A DNA stretch of 64,000 bases from Pezicula radicicola. Lineage: Eukaryota > Ascomycota > Leotiomycetes > Helotiales > Dermateaceae. This document shows positions 21,459-33,176 of this stretch, in pieces. The stretch lies in the NCBI GenBank assembly GCA_003008705.1, contig PDUO01000013.1, positions 826,702-890,701 on the forward strand, read 5' to 3'. Positions within the stretch are counted from its first letter, which is position 1, and the number at the start of each line of letters is the position of its first letter. The notes beneath the pieces are model-generated. The model worked only from the letters and a program-made list of their open reading frames with translations. It was not told the DNA's origin and searched no databases. The position numbers were made by a program, and so were the translations under genes.

Positions 21459-23648
21459 ATGGCAAAGGGCTCAAAGTGCGCCTTAAGCAACAGTGACGAC
21501 GCCAGTCAGTCGGACTTATCTGACCAACTGATGTCTTCGCCTTCCCGCCAACTCCACCACTCATCCAAACCTAACGATCCCCAGGGCTTTTATTCGGCAG
21601 GTGAGTTCATCCATGATTTTAGTTGCAGTTCATTAGTAGATGAATATTTCCTGCTGTCATTGCGGGGCCGCTGCTACGTGGAAGTCAGTTGTCACGACAT
21701 GCGTTTTTACGGCGCGCATCCGATAATATCTGCCAAAGAAGACTCTGCTGCGAACAATCCTTTGCCTTGTCGTTTGCGTGGAAGCGTTGTCACAAGCGTG
21801 ACTGCTGCCATAACACAGAGAAACCACAACAATCTTCAGATATGACGATGTTGTATTGGATACGTTTGCAGATGATGATATTGCTGTCGTTTACGTGGTC
21901 GCCGTCATTTCGTATTTCATTTCCCAACATATCAGACAAATAAACTATTTATCTAACTATTCCCAGTATACAGCCAACAAGATTACAACATGAATGACAA
22001 CGATGGTACAATGGACGGCATTCGCTTTGTTGACAATGCTTCGGAGGAGTCTGCCGATGATGAATTGACGACACCTCAAGCAGCAAATATTCAACTTGAT
22101 AGCGGAGCTGGTCACAAAGGTGGCCGTGCTCGTCGTGACAATGACTCTGCTTCAGCCAAAGGTCCAGCCCCAAAGGCAAAGCCCGCTGCTGCTAATCGTG
22201 GTGGACGAGGTCGAGTCGCTATTCGTGGAAAGAGAACTTCGCCACGAGGTCGAATTGGAACTGTAGGTGGCCAGCAAGGTTCAAGATGGGATGCTCCAGG
22301 TAAGAAGTCCCTTAAACCACCGTAGAATTAATCCGTGCCTTTCCACCTAATACTATTATTGACCATCCTTTGCTCTTTTGAAAATGGAAGCGGCTAACGA
22401 TTGATGTTTTTAGGCCCGGAAAACGACTACAGTGGACAACCGGTTTCAGACGAGCACTTTTATGGTATCAATGATGATCTGTATGAAGGCAATAGTCATT
22501 ACAGTGATGGCGATACGATTTACGTCCAAACTCCTCAACCTTCTTACCACCCTAATGACATGACCGCTGGCTACCGAGACGAGATGGGTGGCTTCCGAGG
22601 AGGAATGGATATGCGATCAAAGTCAGGTCATCATAATGGTTATCAACACAACCCAGTTGGAAGACAACCCCAATCCAATGGGTTCTCTGTCTCAGGTTAT
22701 GGCGATGCACCGCCTAGCCTTTCCGGATATGCCGATGACAACATGGATGATGACGGCACAGAATACAACGAGTACAATGGCACCCAGTCTGTCAACACCA
22801 ATAATCCGTATGCTGTCATTCCCTACAATCAACAATACCAACGCCATCCTCCCTCCGCTCATGAACCTCAAGGAGGATATGATCACCAACCGCAGGTTGA
22901 AGACGACTTCGATGATGCAGTTGACGATGATGCAGTTGACGATGAAGACGCCGAGTTTGACGACGAGGTGATTGAAGCCAACATTCTTAACAAAGAGACA
23001 GTTTACGTTGGCCAGAAAACCTCAAAGCACAATACCGGAACTTTCAAGGATGGTCACAACAAGACTCTGTTTGTCCCAAGAGCAAATATCAAGACTTCTC
23101 GATATGGCGGAGGCGTTGAGCAATGGGGAGTTGCAAAGATGCCTGTCTTCAGTTCGAGTCGACACACTTCTAACGCTGCTTTGAAGAAGCGTGGTCTCAA
23201 GCGCGGAAAGGCCGAAGTTCTCTGCAAGCGTGGATACGGCGCAAATGATCCTGAAAATGTCAAGATTGTTGAGCTGTACGACAACTACCCCGAGTTGGAT
23301 TGGAATGATATCGCCAATATTCTCAATGATGACCGAATCATTAAGGGCAAGAAGCCTACTCTATCCGGCAACGGCTGTACCAATCGCTACAACCGCAATG
23401 CCCCTATCATCTATGCCTGTGAAGGACGAGCATTCATCCCCCTCTCACAGCGTGATAGAAACTTCAAGCGTGGTCCAGATGTGAAGTCTCGCTTCCAATG
23501 GAACGATGAACTGGATGAAGTCCTGGTTGATATCTGCAATGAGTACGACAAGGCAAAGTGGACCACAGTTGCTCGAAGCTTCTGTGAGAGAACTGGTCAT
23601 GGCCCAATCAATGCCCAGCAGGCAGCAGTTCGCCACGCTAATCTTTAA
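21459..23648 (+). CDS. Myb/SANT-like nuclear protein
   Basis: Exons are 21459-21600, 21967-22299 and 22414-23648 (both junctions phase 1), 569 aa. The N-terminal 160 residues are Ser/Asp-rich, then Ala/Lys/Arg/Gly-rich with RGG-like motifs (NRGGRGRVAIRGKRTSPRGR). The middle is Tyr/Asn/Gln/Asp low complexity, with a DDAVDDDAVDDEDAEFDDE acidic run. The C-terminal 200 residues hold two Myb/SANT-like helical units: KIVELYDNYPELDWNDIANIL with GNGCTNRYNRN, and FQWNDELDEVLVDICNEYDK with AKWTTVARSFCERTGHGPIN. Trp spacing fits Myb-like DNA- or histone-binding folds. This suggests a chromatin or transcription role with an RNA-binding-like low-complexity region, which is inference. The 366-nt first intron is long, and a repeat field lies upstream. 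Confidence 0.82.
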
Positions 23649-25457
23649 AATTCTTTTGGGTGTGATTGTGGAGGTGTGGGAGTGGAATTGGCTGGGGAAA
23701 ATGTCGATGTGAGAGGGGAGGGTGGAAGGAGATATGGGGGAGTGTTTGGACGGAACGGTTATGCGATACGTGGAGTGTCATACGACGCGGCATATTGCGA
23801 TGATTTTCTTTCTTTTGTTTTCGACGTGGTTGAGATGCGGGATTTCTAAAATGGCGAAAGAGTTTTCTATTTTGGAAACTTTTCAAATCATTTTTCTCCA
23901 GGAATCAGCGGCATACAACACTTTGATTTTTGGCATGGCTTTTTCTTCATACGGAACCACGCCACACATACATACGAATTGCGATGACGGATTTAGTTTG
24001 GCATCACTGCCTGAAGCCCACCTACCACAACAAGGAGGCTCCAGAAAGCGATATCTTCATTTATGGAGGATACTCGTATCTTGGAGATTTTTTCTTCACT
24101 CGATTTTGGAGCTTCTTTAGACATTGTGGAGGCTGTTGGTTTCTACTTTTTATTCCGAGCAATGGTTTTTCATGGTCTTTGTTACATAGATACCCCATCC
24201 TCCGTCTGGGTAAACCGGGAGTTGAGCAAAGACAACGTTTTTCTTTGGAATTCTCAGCATCGAATATGTGCATTGTGACACTGTGAAAACGAATTTGTGA
24301 CTACCAAGATTTCTCCGTGTGTTACAAGAGCTGAAACTAACCTGCTGATGCCTATTCATAAACTTGGAGCTGAATGCGAAGGGCTTGGACTGTGCTATTT
24401 CAATACTTTGAATCTTTTCGTCTTGGTCTAAATAAATAAAGAGAGTGTGTCTCTTTTCGACTCCTACCACCAAAAGAATCCAATTCCGTAAATTTAAACT
24501 CCTACCTCGCTTAGTCTACATAAATTCACTTAAGCCAAATTAGCTCAACAAACAGAAAAGGCATGCCACAGTGGGTAAGTGGTCCAGGACAAATTCTGTT
24601 TAAGAGAAGGAAAAAGAAAGATAGTGACTAACAACTATCACGGTTCGCCAACCCCGCATACGTATATCTCCGGAGACATTGGGGGATGGTGTCAGTAGAA
24701 GTTGTGGTATGAACCTACTTCCTTCTCTCCCCAATTCTCTCCTTTCCAGTCGACAAAAACACAGGTAATGCTGTGTTCTAGAGGATGCTCAGTGAGCATC
24801 CTATAGTTTTTGCCTTTCTTGTTGATCTTTTTTTTTTGGTATTGTTTTCTGTTTATATTCTCGCTTGGAAAGGAAAAGGGGTTCGCTTAGAGTGCCTAAA
24901 ATGCCCAGCCATCAATTTAACGCGAAGTCATGAGGTCATTTTCACGTCGCGTCTTCAACCGCGTTTTAGGAATTCGACATTTCTTCAATCTTTGTAACTC
25001 AGATCAACTTCTATGCAATTGCTATTAAACCTTTTGCTCTTGCGATCCTAAATATCCTCTTTAGACAGCTGTTCCCCTTGACATCACCTTTGCATCCATT
25101 TATATCAATTTAGGCTCCCACGAGATACCGTCCCCTCGAACATCTTCAGACTCCTGTTCTTAAGTCTGAGTACGATATACTTTTTGATCTACCATCCTTA
25201 AATTGGAGAAGGACTGGGTAGAGATTTCATCTGCGACGAAGGGGTACTCACACTGCGACAGGCGCAATCCATTGTCTCACGATCGCCAGATTTAACCAAG
25301 ACTCGCCACCGTGTACAACGAAGTCAAGTTCAGCACGTTGGCTATCCATTTGGCATTGCGTATCTGCGGTATCCCCGATATAAACTCTATTGGGTACGAC
25401 TGTCGATAAAGTCTGTCCGATCAAGAACACACGAGGTACTCTCCATAAGACCACAAT
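23649..25457. other. Long intergenic region with a 21-bp inverted repeat
   Basis: About 1.8 kb without a supported gene. It contains a perfect inverted repeat (arms AGGATGCTCA and TGAGCATCCT) at 24782-24802 followed by a T9 run. The remainder is presumably the 3' UTR of the Myb-like gene and the promoter and leader of the SNF2 gene. Confidence 0.5.
24782..24802. repeat. Perfect inverted repeat, 10-bp arms, 1-bp loop
   Basis: AGGATGCTCA, then G, then TGAGCATCCT. The symmetry is perfect over 20 paired bases, more like a dimeric protein-binding site or a cruciform than an RNA hairpin with a real loop. It lies about 660 bp upstream of the SNF2 gene start. Confidence 0.8.
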
Positions 25458-28228
25458 ATGGGTTCAAATACCAGCGACGACGGAAGCGACGGATCAAAAA
25501 GCCCAATGTCTCGATTACCAACAAGTGCACCATCGTCCCCACCAGAGATGGCAAACGATGAGTTAGACTTCGATTTCGCAACAACGGAAGAGAAGCAAAT
25601 GTTCGAAGAAGAGAAAAAGGCTCGATTGGCAAATGAAAAGGCCGAGGAAAGGAGGAGAAAACTTGCGTTGAAGAAGAGAAGGGAATATCAAGAAAGCAAA
25701 GCGGAGCGAGAATTGAAGGCCAGGCAATTAGAAGATTTGCTTAATAAGAGTGCTGCTTTCTCGGATGTTCTGACAAAGAAAACTCAGGTTCTTGGACGTG
25801 TTGGAAGTGGATTCGATGGCAAGGCACTTGGAGAGCATGATTTGGAAATGGCGAAACAGCCGAAATGTATGGTTGGTGGCAAGATGCGTGATTATCAACT
25901 CGAAGGACTTACTTGGATGTACGAAATATGCTTTCAAGGAATGTCCGGGATTCTTGCAGATGAGATGGGATTGGGAAAGACGATTCAGACGATCTCATTG
26001 ATTGCTCTGCTAAGAGAGAAGGATGGGTACCTGGGACCCCATTTGATTATTGCTCCATTGAGTACTTTGTCGAATTGGCAGCAGGAGTTTGAAAAGTGGA
26101 CACCGAGTGTTCCTGTACTTCTTTATCATGGCACACCGGTGAAGCGACAAGAGCTGAGGAAGGGCATGATGAAACACTATGTTGGAGGTAGACCGGATAA
26201 CAAGTTTCCTGTGGTTCTCACAAGTCCGGAAATCATTCTCAGGGACAGAGCTGAACTGGCTAAGGTGAACTGGGAATTCATCATCATCGTAAGTCTTGTA
26301 GCTTCTGTGTTACCTACATTTTCTCATTTCTATCCAGGACGAAGGCCATCGTATGAAGAATTCAGAATCGAAACTTTTCCGCGATCTCCAAACATTCACT
26401 TCTGCAACTCGTCTGCTCATCACTGGTACTCCATTGCAGAACAACTTGAAAGAGCTTTGGTCACTTCTCAACTTTTTATTGCCGAACATTTTCACGAACT
26501 GGGAGGCCTTCGAAAGTTGGTTTGATTTCAGTGATTTGCAGGATGAGGAGGGCACACAGGAATTTCTTGCTGATAAGATGAAGCAGGATCTTGTGAAGAA
26601 GATTCATCTCATCTTACAACCTTTGCTCTTGCGCCGAGTAAAAGCTGATGTAGAGCATATGCTTCCTAAGAAGCGGGAATACGTCCTCTTTGCACCCATG
26701 ACTAGGGAGCAAACCGACCTATATAATACCATCAGCGACAAGCATGCTGATACTCGGAAGTACCTTGAGGATAAGGTAGTTGAACGTCTTACAGCGGCTA
26801 AGAATACACCTGTCGCATCACGAAAGGCAAGCCCAACAACACCTGCACCTGCTGCGGCGAAGACTAGTACCAAAAAGAAAGCCGCACAGGTTGAAGAATC
26901 GGATAGCGAAGATGATATGCCTTTGATGCAGGTAGCTCTCAGGTCGAAGCCAGACACTCCAAAGAACGCCTTTCAATTAATGATGGGCAAGAAAGCGACA
27001 GGAAAGACAGTTTCAAATCTGAAGCGGAAATCACAAGAAGAGCTCCCAAAACCCGCCTCGAAATCCGCTAAATCCAGTCGCTCATCCACACCAGCTAGCA
27101 GTATCCGTGGTCGTAAATTACGAGGAAAACGAGTTTACAAGGAAGCAGATGCATCAGATGAGGACGAGCTCAGTGATGACGAGTTTGAGGCTAAGCTTGC
27201 AGATGAGCTTGCGGTTGATGACAAGCAAGAAGAGATTGTAGAAGGAAGTGAGGAAGAGATCGGGCGAGCTAAGACGCTTGAACTTGCAAGTAAGCAATTC
27301 CTCAGCACAACTTGCTACCGACAACACTAACAAATGAATAGAGAAAGAAATCGCCAACAAAAAGCTAGGCAATCCACTCATGCAACTAAGATTAACCTGC
27401 AACTCACCCCACAACTTCTACAACCCCTGGTCCTCCAACCCCGACCTCCCCATCGACGAAACCCTCGTAAACTCCTCAGGAAAAATGCTCCTCCTGGACC
27501 GTCTCCTCCCTTACCTCTTCACCCACAACCACAAAGTCCTAATCTTCTCACAATTCAAAACCCAACTCGACATCCTCGAAGACTATGCAACAACACTCCG
27601 ATCTTGGAAAACATGTCGAATAGACGGATCCGTAGCCCAGGATTTCCGACGTCAACAAATCCAAGACTTTAACGAAGATCCAGAGACAAAATTATTCCTC
27701 TTATCAACCCGTGCTGGAGGTCAAGGTATAAATCTAGCAAGCGCAGATACAGTAATCCTCTTCGACAGCGACTGGAACCCACAACAAGATCTCCAAGCCC
27801 AAGACCGCGCTCACCGTATCGGACAAACAAAACCCGTCGTCGTCTTTCGACTAGCCACAAAAGGAACAGTAGAAGAAACACTGCTCTCATCCGCAGACGC
27901 CAAACGACGCCTTGAGAAATTAGTAATTAAGAAAGGAGGATTTAGAACGATGGGTCAGAAGATGGATTCGAAAGAAGAGATGACGGGTGAACAGTTGAAA
28001 GCTTTGTTGTTGAAGGATGGGGAGGTTTATGAGGGGGTTGGTGGCGGGAAGGGGAAGGAAAGTATACTAAGTGATAAGGATCTGGAGATTCTTTGTGATA
28101 GGAGTGATGTTGCTTATGCTAGGGCTGAGAAGGGATTGGGTAATGCGGAGGCTTTTAAGGTTGTGGAGACTAAGATGGGAGGGTTTATGGGTGATGTTGG
28201 TGGGTCTGGGAAGGGCGGTGATGCTTGA
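25458..28228 (+). CDS. LSH/HELLS/Irc5-type SNF2 chromatin remodeller
   Basis: ATP-dependent nucleosome remodeller of the LSH/DDM1 branch (yeast Irc5, Neurospora MUS-30). Exons are 25458-26288, 26338-27289 and 27342-28228, 889 aa. A charged N-terminal coiled coil (about residues 43-95) is followed by [15 protein letters not shown], motif I DEMGLGKT at about 168-175, motif II DEGH at 278-281 (created exactly at the first splice junction), motif [13 protein letters not shown], and the helicase C-lobe [49 protein letters not shown]. Between the lobes sits an acidic Ser-rich insert of about 180 residues ([12 protein letters not shown], then [14 protein letters not shown]). In other fungi this family acts in recombination, DNA damage tolerance or DNA methylation; the exact role here is inferred. 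Confidence 0.93.
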
Positions 28229-28764
28229 GGTTTGATATAATAGGGGTGTGGGACAGAGAAGGATGGAAAGGAGGAGATTGGAGTTGAGGGACTTGGGGGA
28301 AGGGTTGGGGACTGAAGATTAGGTTAGGTGTATGAATTATGTTGTGCTTGTTGGATATTGAGCTTTGGGGTTTGAAGGTTTTTAGAGTTTGTATATATAG
28401 ACGGTTACTGTATTGAGAGTATTGGTATGTATTAACCTGTTCTAAGTTGACAGGCTTTAAATCAGATACCGAAATTAAGTCAGTTACACAAATAAGTGAC
28501 TTACTCAGATCAAGTAAGTTTCTCCAGCCATTCATGGTAGTCAAAAACGTTAAGTACCTTGCGTCATTTAGACACCAGATTGAATCATTTCCATTGATCG
28601 ACTGGCATAACCGCCATACGGTTTCTCATTAATCTCATTCTCATCCCATTCTTCCATTCACATTTATTGAGCAAAACCATTAACCAGGGTATAACACCAA
28701 ATTTTGCAAGCAACATTCAGCGCAAATTTGAAAATGAAGCGACAAGACAACCGGTTCCGCCATT
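28229..28764. other. Convergent 3' spacer
   Basis: Separates the ends of the SNF2 gene (+) and the FSP1/AIF-like gene (-). No other feature is recognised. Confidence 0.5.
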
Positions 28765-30039
28765 TTAGAAAGCAGAACCAGTTACATATCCTCCCAATCG
28801 ATCAGTTCCCAACTTTCGGCCCTTAACCCACCAAATGACCAGACTTGGAATCTTAAAGTTGCCTGCCAATCCGGTAGCCTTACTTCTGCCCAAGGTGACA
28901 GCCATGATATCATTGCCATCCGTCTTGTATAGAACGGGTTCCTTACCCTTGAGAACCAAATCGAGGTTCTTGGCAAGGGCCTTAGCTTGAGCTTCAGTGA
29001 GAACGACTTGGCTGCGCTGGAGATCGATAACATCGCCGGCGGCCCAGATGTCAGTTGTGTTTTTGACCTTGAGGAAGTTGTCCATAACGATTTCTTTCTT
29101 GTCGTTGAGAAGGTTGGCGGGCATGAATTCTGTGTTGGGAATTACGCCTACGGTGGGGAGGTAGAGGTCTACAAGCATCTTTTCACCGTTGCTTAGTGTG
29201 AGTTCAGTTTGGCCGGTAGAGATCTTAGTGCTATCGGTGACCTTAGTGTTTTTGACAATCTTGATGTTGAGGGATTCAAGTGTCTTCTGGCTGGCTTGGG
29301 CATGTGGTGTTGGAAGACCGCCAACCATGATCTCGTCTCCAGAAGTTATCTGTATATTACATCAACACAAATTCAATAGCGGATGCGGGTAAACGTACTA
29401 GAGTAATCTCCTTGACCTTTCCATACTCAAATCCCAATTCTCCAGCTGCCTCGACACCAGTAGGTCCAGCGCCTCCGACAACAATGGACTTGGCAGATGT
29501 GACCTTTTCCTGTATGTTACGGAGCGTTTCCTTTCCTTCCTCGAACGAGCCAGCATTCTTCCACGGCATGCCTCCATCTACACGGCTTCCTGTTGTGACC
29601 ACCAAGGTATCATATGCCTGCTTGAGTTCTCCGCTAGGGGTTGAAATTGAGACGAACTTCGCATCGGGGTCGACGTTGGTAGCGGAGCCGAGTATGAACT
29701 GGAAAGCTTCGGCTGGGTACTTTGCGAATCCTGGTGCGATGTCGATCCATAGCTAAGAATATGAGTAGAAGTTCATGGATTAGGGGGGACTTTCACGTAC
29801 TTGTTCTTCGGTGAACTGGCCTGGAACGATTGCGCGCACAGAGGCGAGGTTGCCGTAGATGTGACTTGATGGGGCTACGAGAACGACCTTGAGGTCCTTC
29901 ACTGCTAATCGGGTCTGCTTGAGAAGCCTGCGTATCGCGTGTTAGGGTAACTGCGAGCTGCATGTGAAATGAGAACTTACTTGTGAGCCACAATGAGTCC
30001 TGCATAGGAAGCTCCAAGAATAACAATGGTTGGTGCCAT
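28765..30039 (-). CDS. FSP1/AIFM2-like NAD(P)H:quinone-type flavoprotein
   Basis: FAD- and NAD(P)H-dependent oxidoreductase of the pyridine nucleotide-disulfide family, closest in layout to AMID/FSP1 and fungal AIF-like proteins. Exons begin at 30039, 29927, 29752 and about 29351, and splice in phase. The N-terminal Rossmann motif TIVILGASYAGLIVAHK binds FAD. A second, SIVVGGAGPTGVEAAGELG, binds NAD(P)H. The C-terminal FAD block TTDIWAAGDVIDL is followed by a tail that ends GGYVTGSAF. No cleavable signal is apparent, and whether it is mitochondrial or lipid-droplet-bound cannot be told. The protein is about 385 aa, the usual length for this group. The biological substrate (ubiquinone or another quinone) is inferred from the family. 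Confidence 0.88.
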
Positions 30040-30766
30040 GTTGGACGATTGAGATGCTGTTCTGTGAGGGAACAAGTTCTTCTTGAGGAAACACAGCGGG
30101 TGTCAATAAAGAAAGAAAGAAATGAGGGGGGACTGGTAGCTTTTGCAGCTCGCTGTCGTCAATGCTGAAACGCCCGACAGTGCTCTACTTGCAGTAGGGT
30201 TACTAGATGAGGTGGGCTTTGGGACGGAGTCAAAACATTAGTGACAGAGCAATAAGGTATAGCAAATCCAGGATACTATTGGAAGACTTTGGCAGATAGT
30301 AGGCGATAGTACCGTTGATACACGCTGGTTGCAGGTGTCGCACTTGAGCTTCGGCCGACTTGGTCCGCGTAGATGGAAAAGAAGCTGTTGATATTGATCT
30401 GCGCCAAGGGGCTTCTATTCTTACCAGAATGTCGTGCAGATAATACCCGACTTGGCAGGAACGACGGGATTGATTGGTCTACTCGTACTCGTATAAGTAA
30501 TCAAGCTCAGATGATAATCTCACCCTTTCTGGGAGAGGACCGAGTCGAGTTAACCTTTTTCTCCGGAACACTCTCTCGCAACCCCATCATTTGACGATTC
30601 TCTCTCCACGCTCCATCTTTCTAAACAATTAACATACCACCACCCCCTTCCATCCCGAGAATCTGAGTCTTCCATTGCCCAAAAATATATTACGATTCGT
30701 TTGTGTTACTCGTACAAGACCATCAAGGTCTAGCTACGAAGTAGAGCATAGTAAATAAATAAATTC
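30040..30766. other. Intergenic, promoter side of the FSP1-like gene
   Basis: Both flanking genes are on the minus strand, so this holds the 3' end of the TIM-like gene and the promoter of the flavoprotein gene. Nothing else is seen. Confidence 0.45.
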
Positions 30767-31510
30767 TCATGAGCCAACCTCCTTAATCACCTCCTCAAAA
30801 TTCTTGGGGTCGTGCGCGAAGCGACCGAGGAACAAGCCATCGACGCCCTCTCGCATCGCATCAAAGGTACCGGGGCCTGCAGAGCCGCCATACAGAAACC
30901 TCACATCTCTCGTCCCGCAAAGCTTGCGTAGCTCTTTGGTGACCTGGACAACATATTCGGCCGACGCGGGCTTAGGCTGGCCAATGGCCCAGACGGGTTC
31001 GTATGCAAATATGATCTCTTGGTCTGTTACCGCCAGAATGGATTCAATTTGAGGTCTGCACTCCTCGACTGCTTCTTCCGTTGTGCCTTTTGTCTTCTCT
31101 CCTATGCACACCAGAGGTGTCATCCCGTTCCTGACTACGGCCTGTGCTTTCTTTGCAACTTGCTCGTCTGTTTCTCCGAATAGTCTCCTCCGTTCAGCAT
31201 GCCCGAGTTCGACGAGAGAGCAACCAACGCTCTTCAGCACTGTTGGCGACACCTCTCCCGTGTACGCGCCGCTGTCCTCCCAGAAGCAATCTTGAGCACC
31301 GAGCCGGATTGTGGGAGCTTCTAGTCGAAGCATGGTACTCGCAGCGGTAAGGGAGAGGAAGTCAGGTATGATAAAGATGTCGACTTGATGCGAGAGGGCA
31401 TGTGGACCAAGAGGTGTACAGGATCTTATATATTCAACTGTTTTCTCGAGGTCGAAGTACATTTTCAGGGATACTCCCACAGTTCTTCTCCGGGGCAATG
31501 TTGGCGCCAT
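30767..31510 (-). CDS. Triosephosphate-isomerase-like protein, probable erythrulose-1-phosphate isomerase type
   Basis: TIM-barrel aldose-ketose isomerase, 247 aa, intronless. Catalytic residues are in place: Lys16 in VSLKMYF, His104 in LVELGHAERR, Glu171 in AYEPVWAIG, and the phosphate loop LYGGSAG. It departs from housekeeping TPI: the N-terminal block is GVSLKMYF instead of GGNWKMN, and loop 6 after VWAIG reads QPKPAS instead of TGKTAT. Such divergent TPI paralogues act on C4 sugar phosphates (bacterial EryH/TpiA2, Yarrowia EYI1: L-erythrulose-1-P to D-erythrulose-4-P). The adjacent divergent gene is an RpiB-like isomerase, the partner expected for the next step (EryI/EYI2). Family and catalytic residues are seen; the C4 substrate is inference. 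Confidence 0.88.
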   Translation of the reverse strand: MAPTLPRRRTVGVSLKMYFDLEKTVEYIRSCTPLGPHALSHQVDIFIIPDFLSLTAASTMLRLEAPTIRLGAQDCFWEDSGAYTGEVSPTVLKSVGCSLVELGHAERRRLFGETDEQVAKKAQAVVRNGMTPLVCIGEKTKGTTEEAVEECRPQIESILAVTDQEIIFAYEPVWAIGQPKPASAEYVVQVTKELRKLCGTRDVRFLYGGSAGPGTFDAMREGVDGLFLGRFAHDPKNFEEVIKEVGS

Positions 31511-31935
31511 CGTGCTGAAAGTTGAATTGTCGTCAGAGGCTCATCCAATACGCCAGAACTTCTAATGTGCAAAGTTGTACAGTGAAGGATGGCACAGATT
31601 GATGCAACAAATCTGCGCGCGTCGTGAACCAGAAATTTGGACATGATGCCTCGATTCGCGGATTCCCCCACATTCGAAGCGACCACCGGGATTCCCCTTT
31701 GAGACTCCCGTAGAGTGACTTGGGGAACCACGACGCGGGGTAGTTCGTCCATTAGCAACCAACAAATACCGTCGCTTCCCCGGAGATGGCAATATTGTTA
31801 TTTCGTTTCTGCTACTGAGTTTGGATCCTCCTACTGCTCCTCAAAAGTCCTCTACAACCTCTAAATAGTAGAGACTCTTGTTAAACATCAACGCTTCATC
31901 ATACAATACTAAGAACCACCTACCCCACAAAGGCA
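31511..31935. promoter_or_regulatory. Bidirectional promoter of the two isomerase genes
   Basis: A 425-bp spacer between the start codons of the TIM-like (-) and RpiB-like (+) genes, so co-regulation is likely. No specific operator was recognised. Confidence 0.5.
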
Positions 31936-32554
31936 ATGACATCTGAGCAAAAGTTACGAATTGTAGTGGGAGGAGATGATGGTGAGTCCCTCTTCTCCTT
32001 TCCAATACAGTGTCCTAACCAAAACTTTCCTCATAGCCGGCTTCCACTACAAGGAACAACTCACCAAAGACCTCGAATCCCATCCTCGTGTCTCCTCAGT
32101 CCAAGACGTAGGGCCTCATTCAAGTGACGACAAAAAGGCTTACCCCCACTTCGCCGTCGACGCTGCTAAACTAGTCGCCTCAGGCAAAGCGGATCGAGCT
32201 CTCCTGATCTGTGGAACAGGTCTAGGTGTAGCCATCTCAGCAAACAAAGTCACAGGTGTTAGAGCAGTAACGGCGCATGACAGTTTTAGTGTTGAGAGAG
32301 CGGTATTGAGCAATGATGCGCAGGTTTTGTGTTTGGGACAGAGAGTCATTGGAATTGAGCTGGCGAGAAGGCTTGTGAAGGAGTGGCTGGGTTATACGTT
32401 TGATCCTGTGAGTGCCTCCCTCTTGAAGGTTTTCAGATTGGCATTTTGCAAGGTGTGGTTATAGAAGAGAGGAAGACTTACTGACAAATTTTCATAGAAT
32501 TCTTCGTCGGCGCCCAAGGTACAGGCGATCAATGATTATGATGTCGCGAATTAG
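31936..32554 (+). CDS. RpiB/LacA-family sugar-phosphate isomerase, probable erythrulose-4-phosphate isomerase type
   Basis: Exons are 31936-31981, 32037-32407 and 32498-32554 (phases 1 and 0), 157 aa, the normal RpiB length. The start block [17 protein letters not shown] equals the RpiB GSDHAG-F-K nucleotide-like fold; the catalytic Cys lies in [16 protein letters not shown], followed by [16 protein letters not shown] and [14 protein letters not shown]. RpiB enzymes interconvert ribose-5-P and ribulose-5-P, but eukaryotes usually use RpiA for that. Paralogues in erythritol catabolism (EryI in Brucella, EYI2 in Yarrowia) convert D-erythrulose-4-P to D-erythrose-4-P. The head-to-head TIM-like gene supports that role. 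The third exon encodes only a short [18 protein letters not shown] tail. Confidence 0.9.
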
Positions 32555-33176
32555 CACACTGCTGGTGGAATCGGGTATCTAAGTAGTGTGGAGAGCGGAT
32601 TCAAATTGGTATGTAAAGCTTAGCATGGCTTTCAAATACGTATATAGAAATGCAATAATTTACCCAGTTCATTGACGTTGTCAATGAGAAGAAAAACAAA
32701 AACCACTCCAGCACGATAAAAGATGCCGAATTATTCTTTACTCTTTTGTCTTGTTCATCTATGTAGCGCTTTTCTACGAAATAGCCACCTTTGCCGAGAA
32801 AGTCGTCATCCAAGTAGAAAGAATAAAGGGACAATGTCCTTGTAAACACTATAAAGTTGACCTTTCTCGAGTCTGAAAGCTCTCGTAAACCCCATGTCTT
32901 TCCTCTATGATCGGGGTTCATTTATGGGTAGAAGCCCAGCAAACGCCATGCAAACAAATTACTCGGGTATTCTATTTAACGCCGTTGTACCAAATTACAA
33001 GGGAAAATTCCGCCTGATGCATAATGCAGACATGTTTCCCCTAAACCAAACGCCAGCCGTATAACCTTTATTGTGTCCCTTATGTAAAAGCGGAGACCCG
33101 AGACAAGTTTCCGTCTGTAAGACTACTAGAACCTCGAGATAATATCGCTGCATGATTCCCTATTGGGACATATCAC
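32555..33176. other. Convergent 3' spacer
   Basis: Between the RpiB-like gene (+) and the phosphatase-like gene (-). Presumed 3' UTRs only. Confidence 0.45.
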
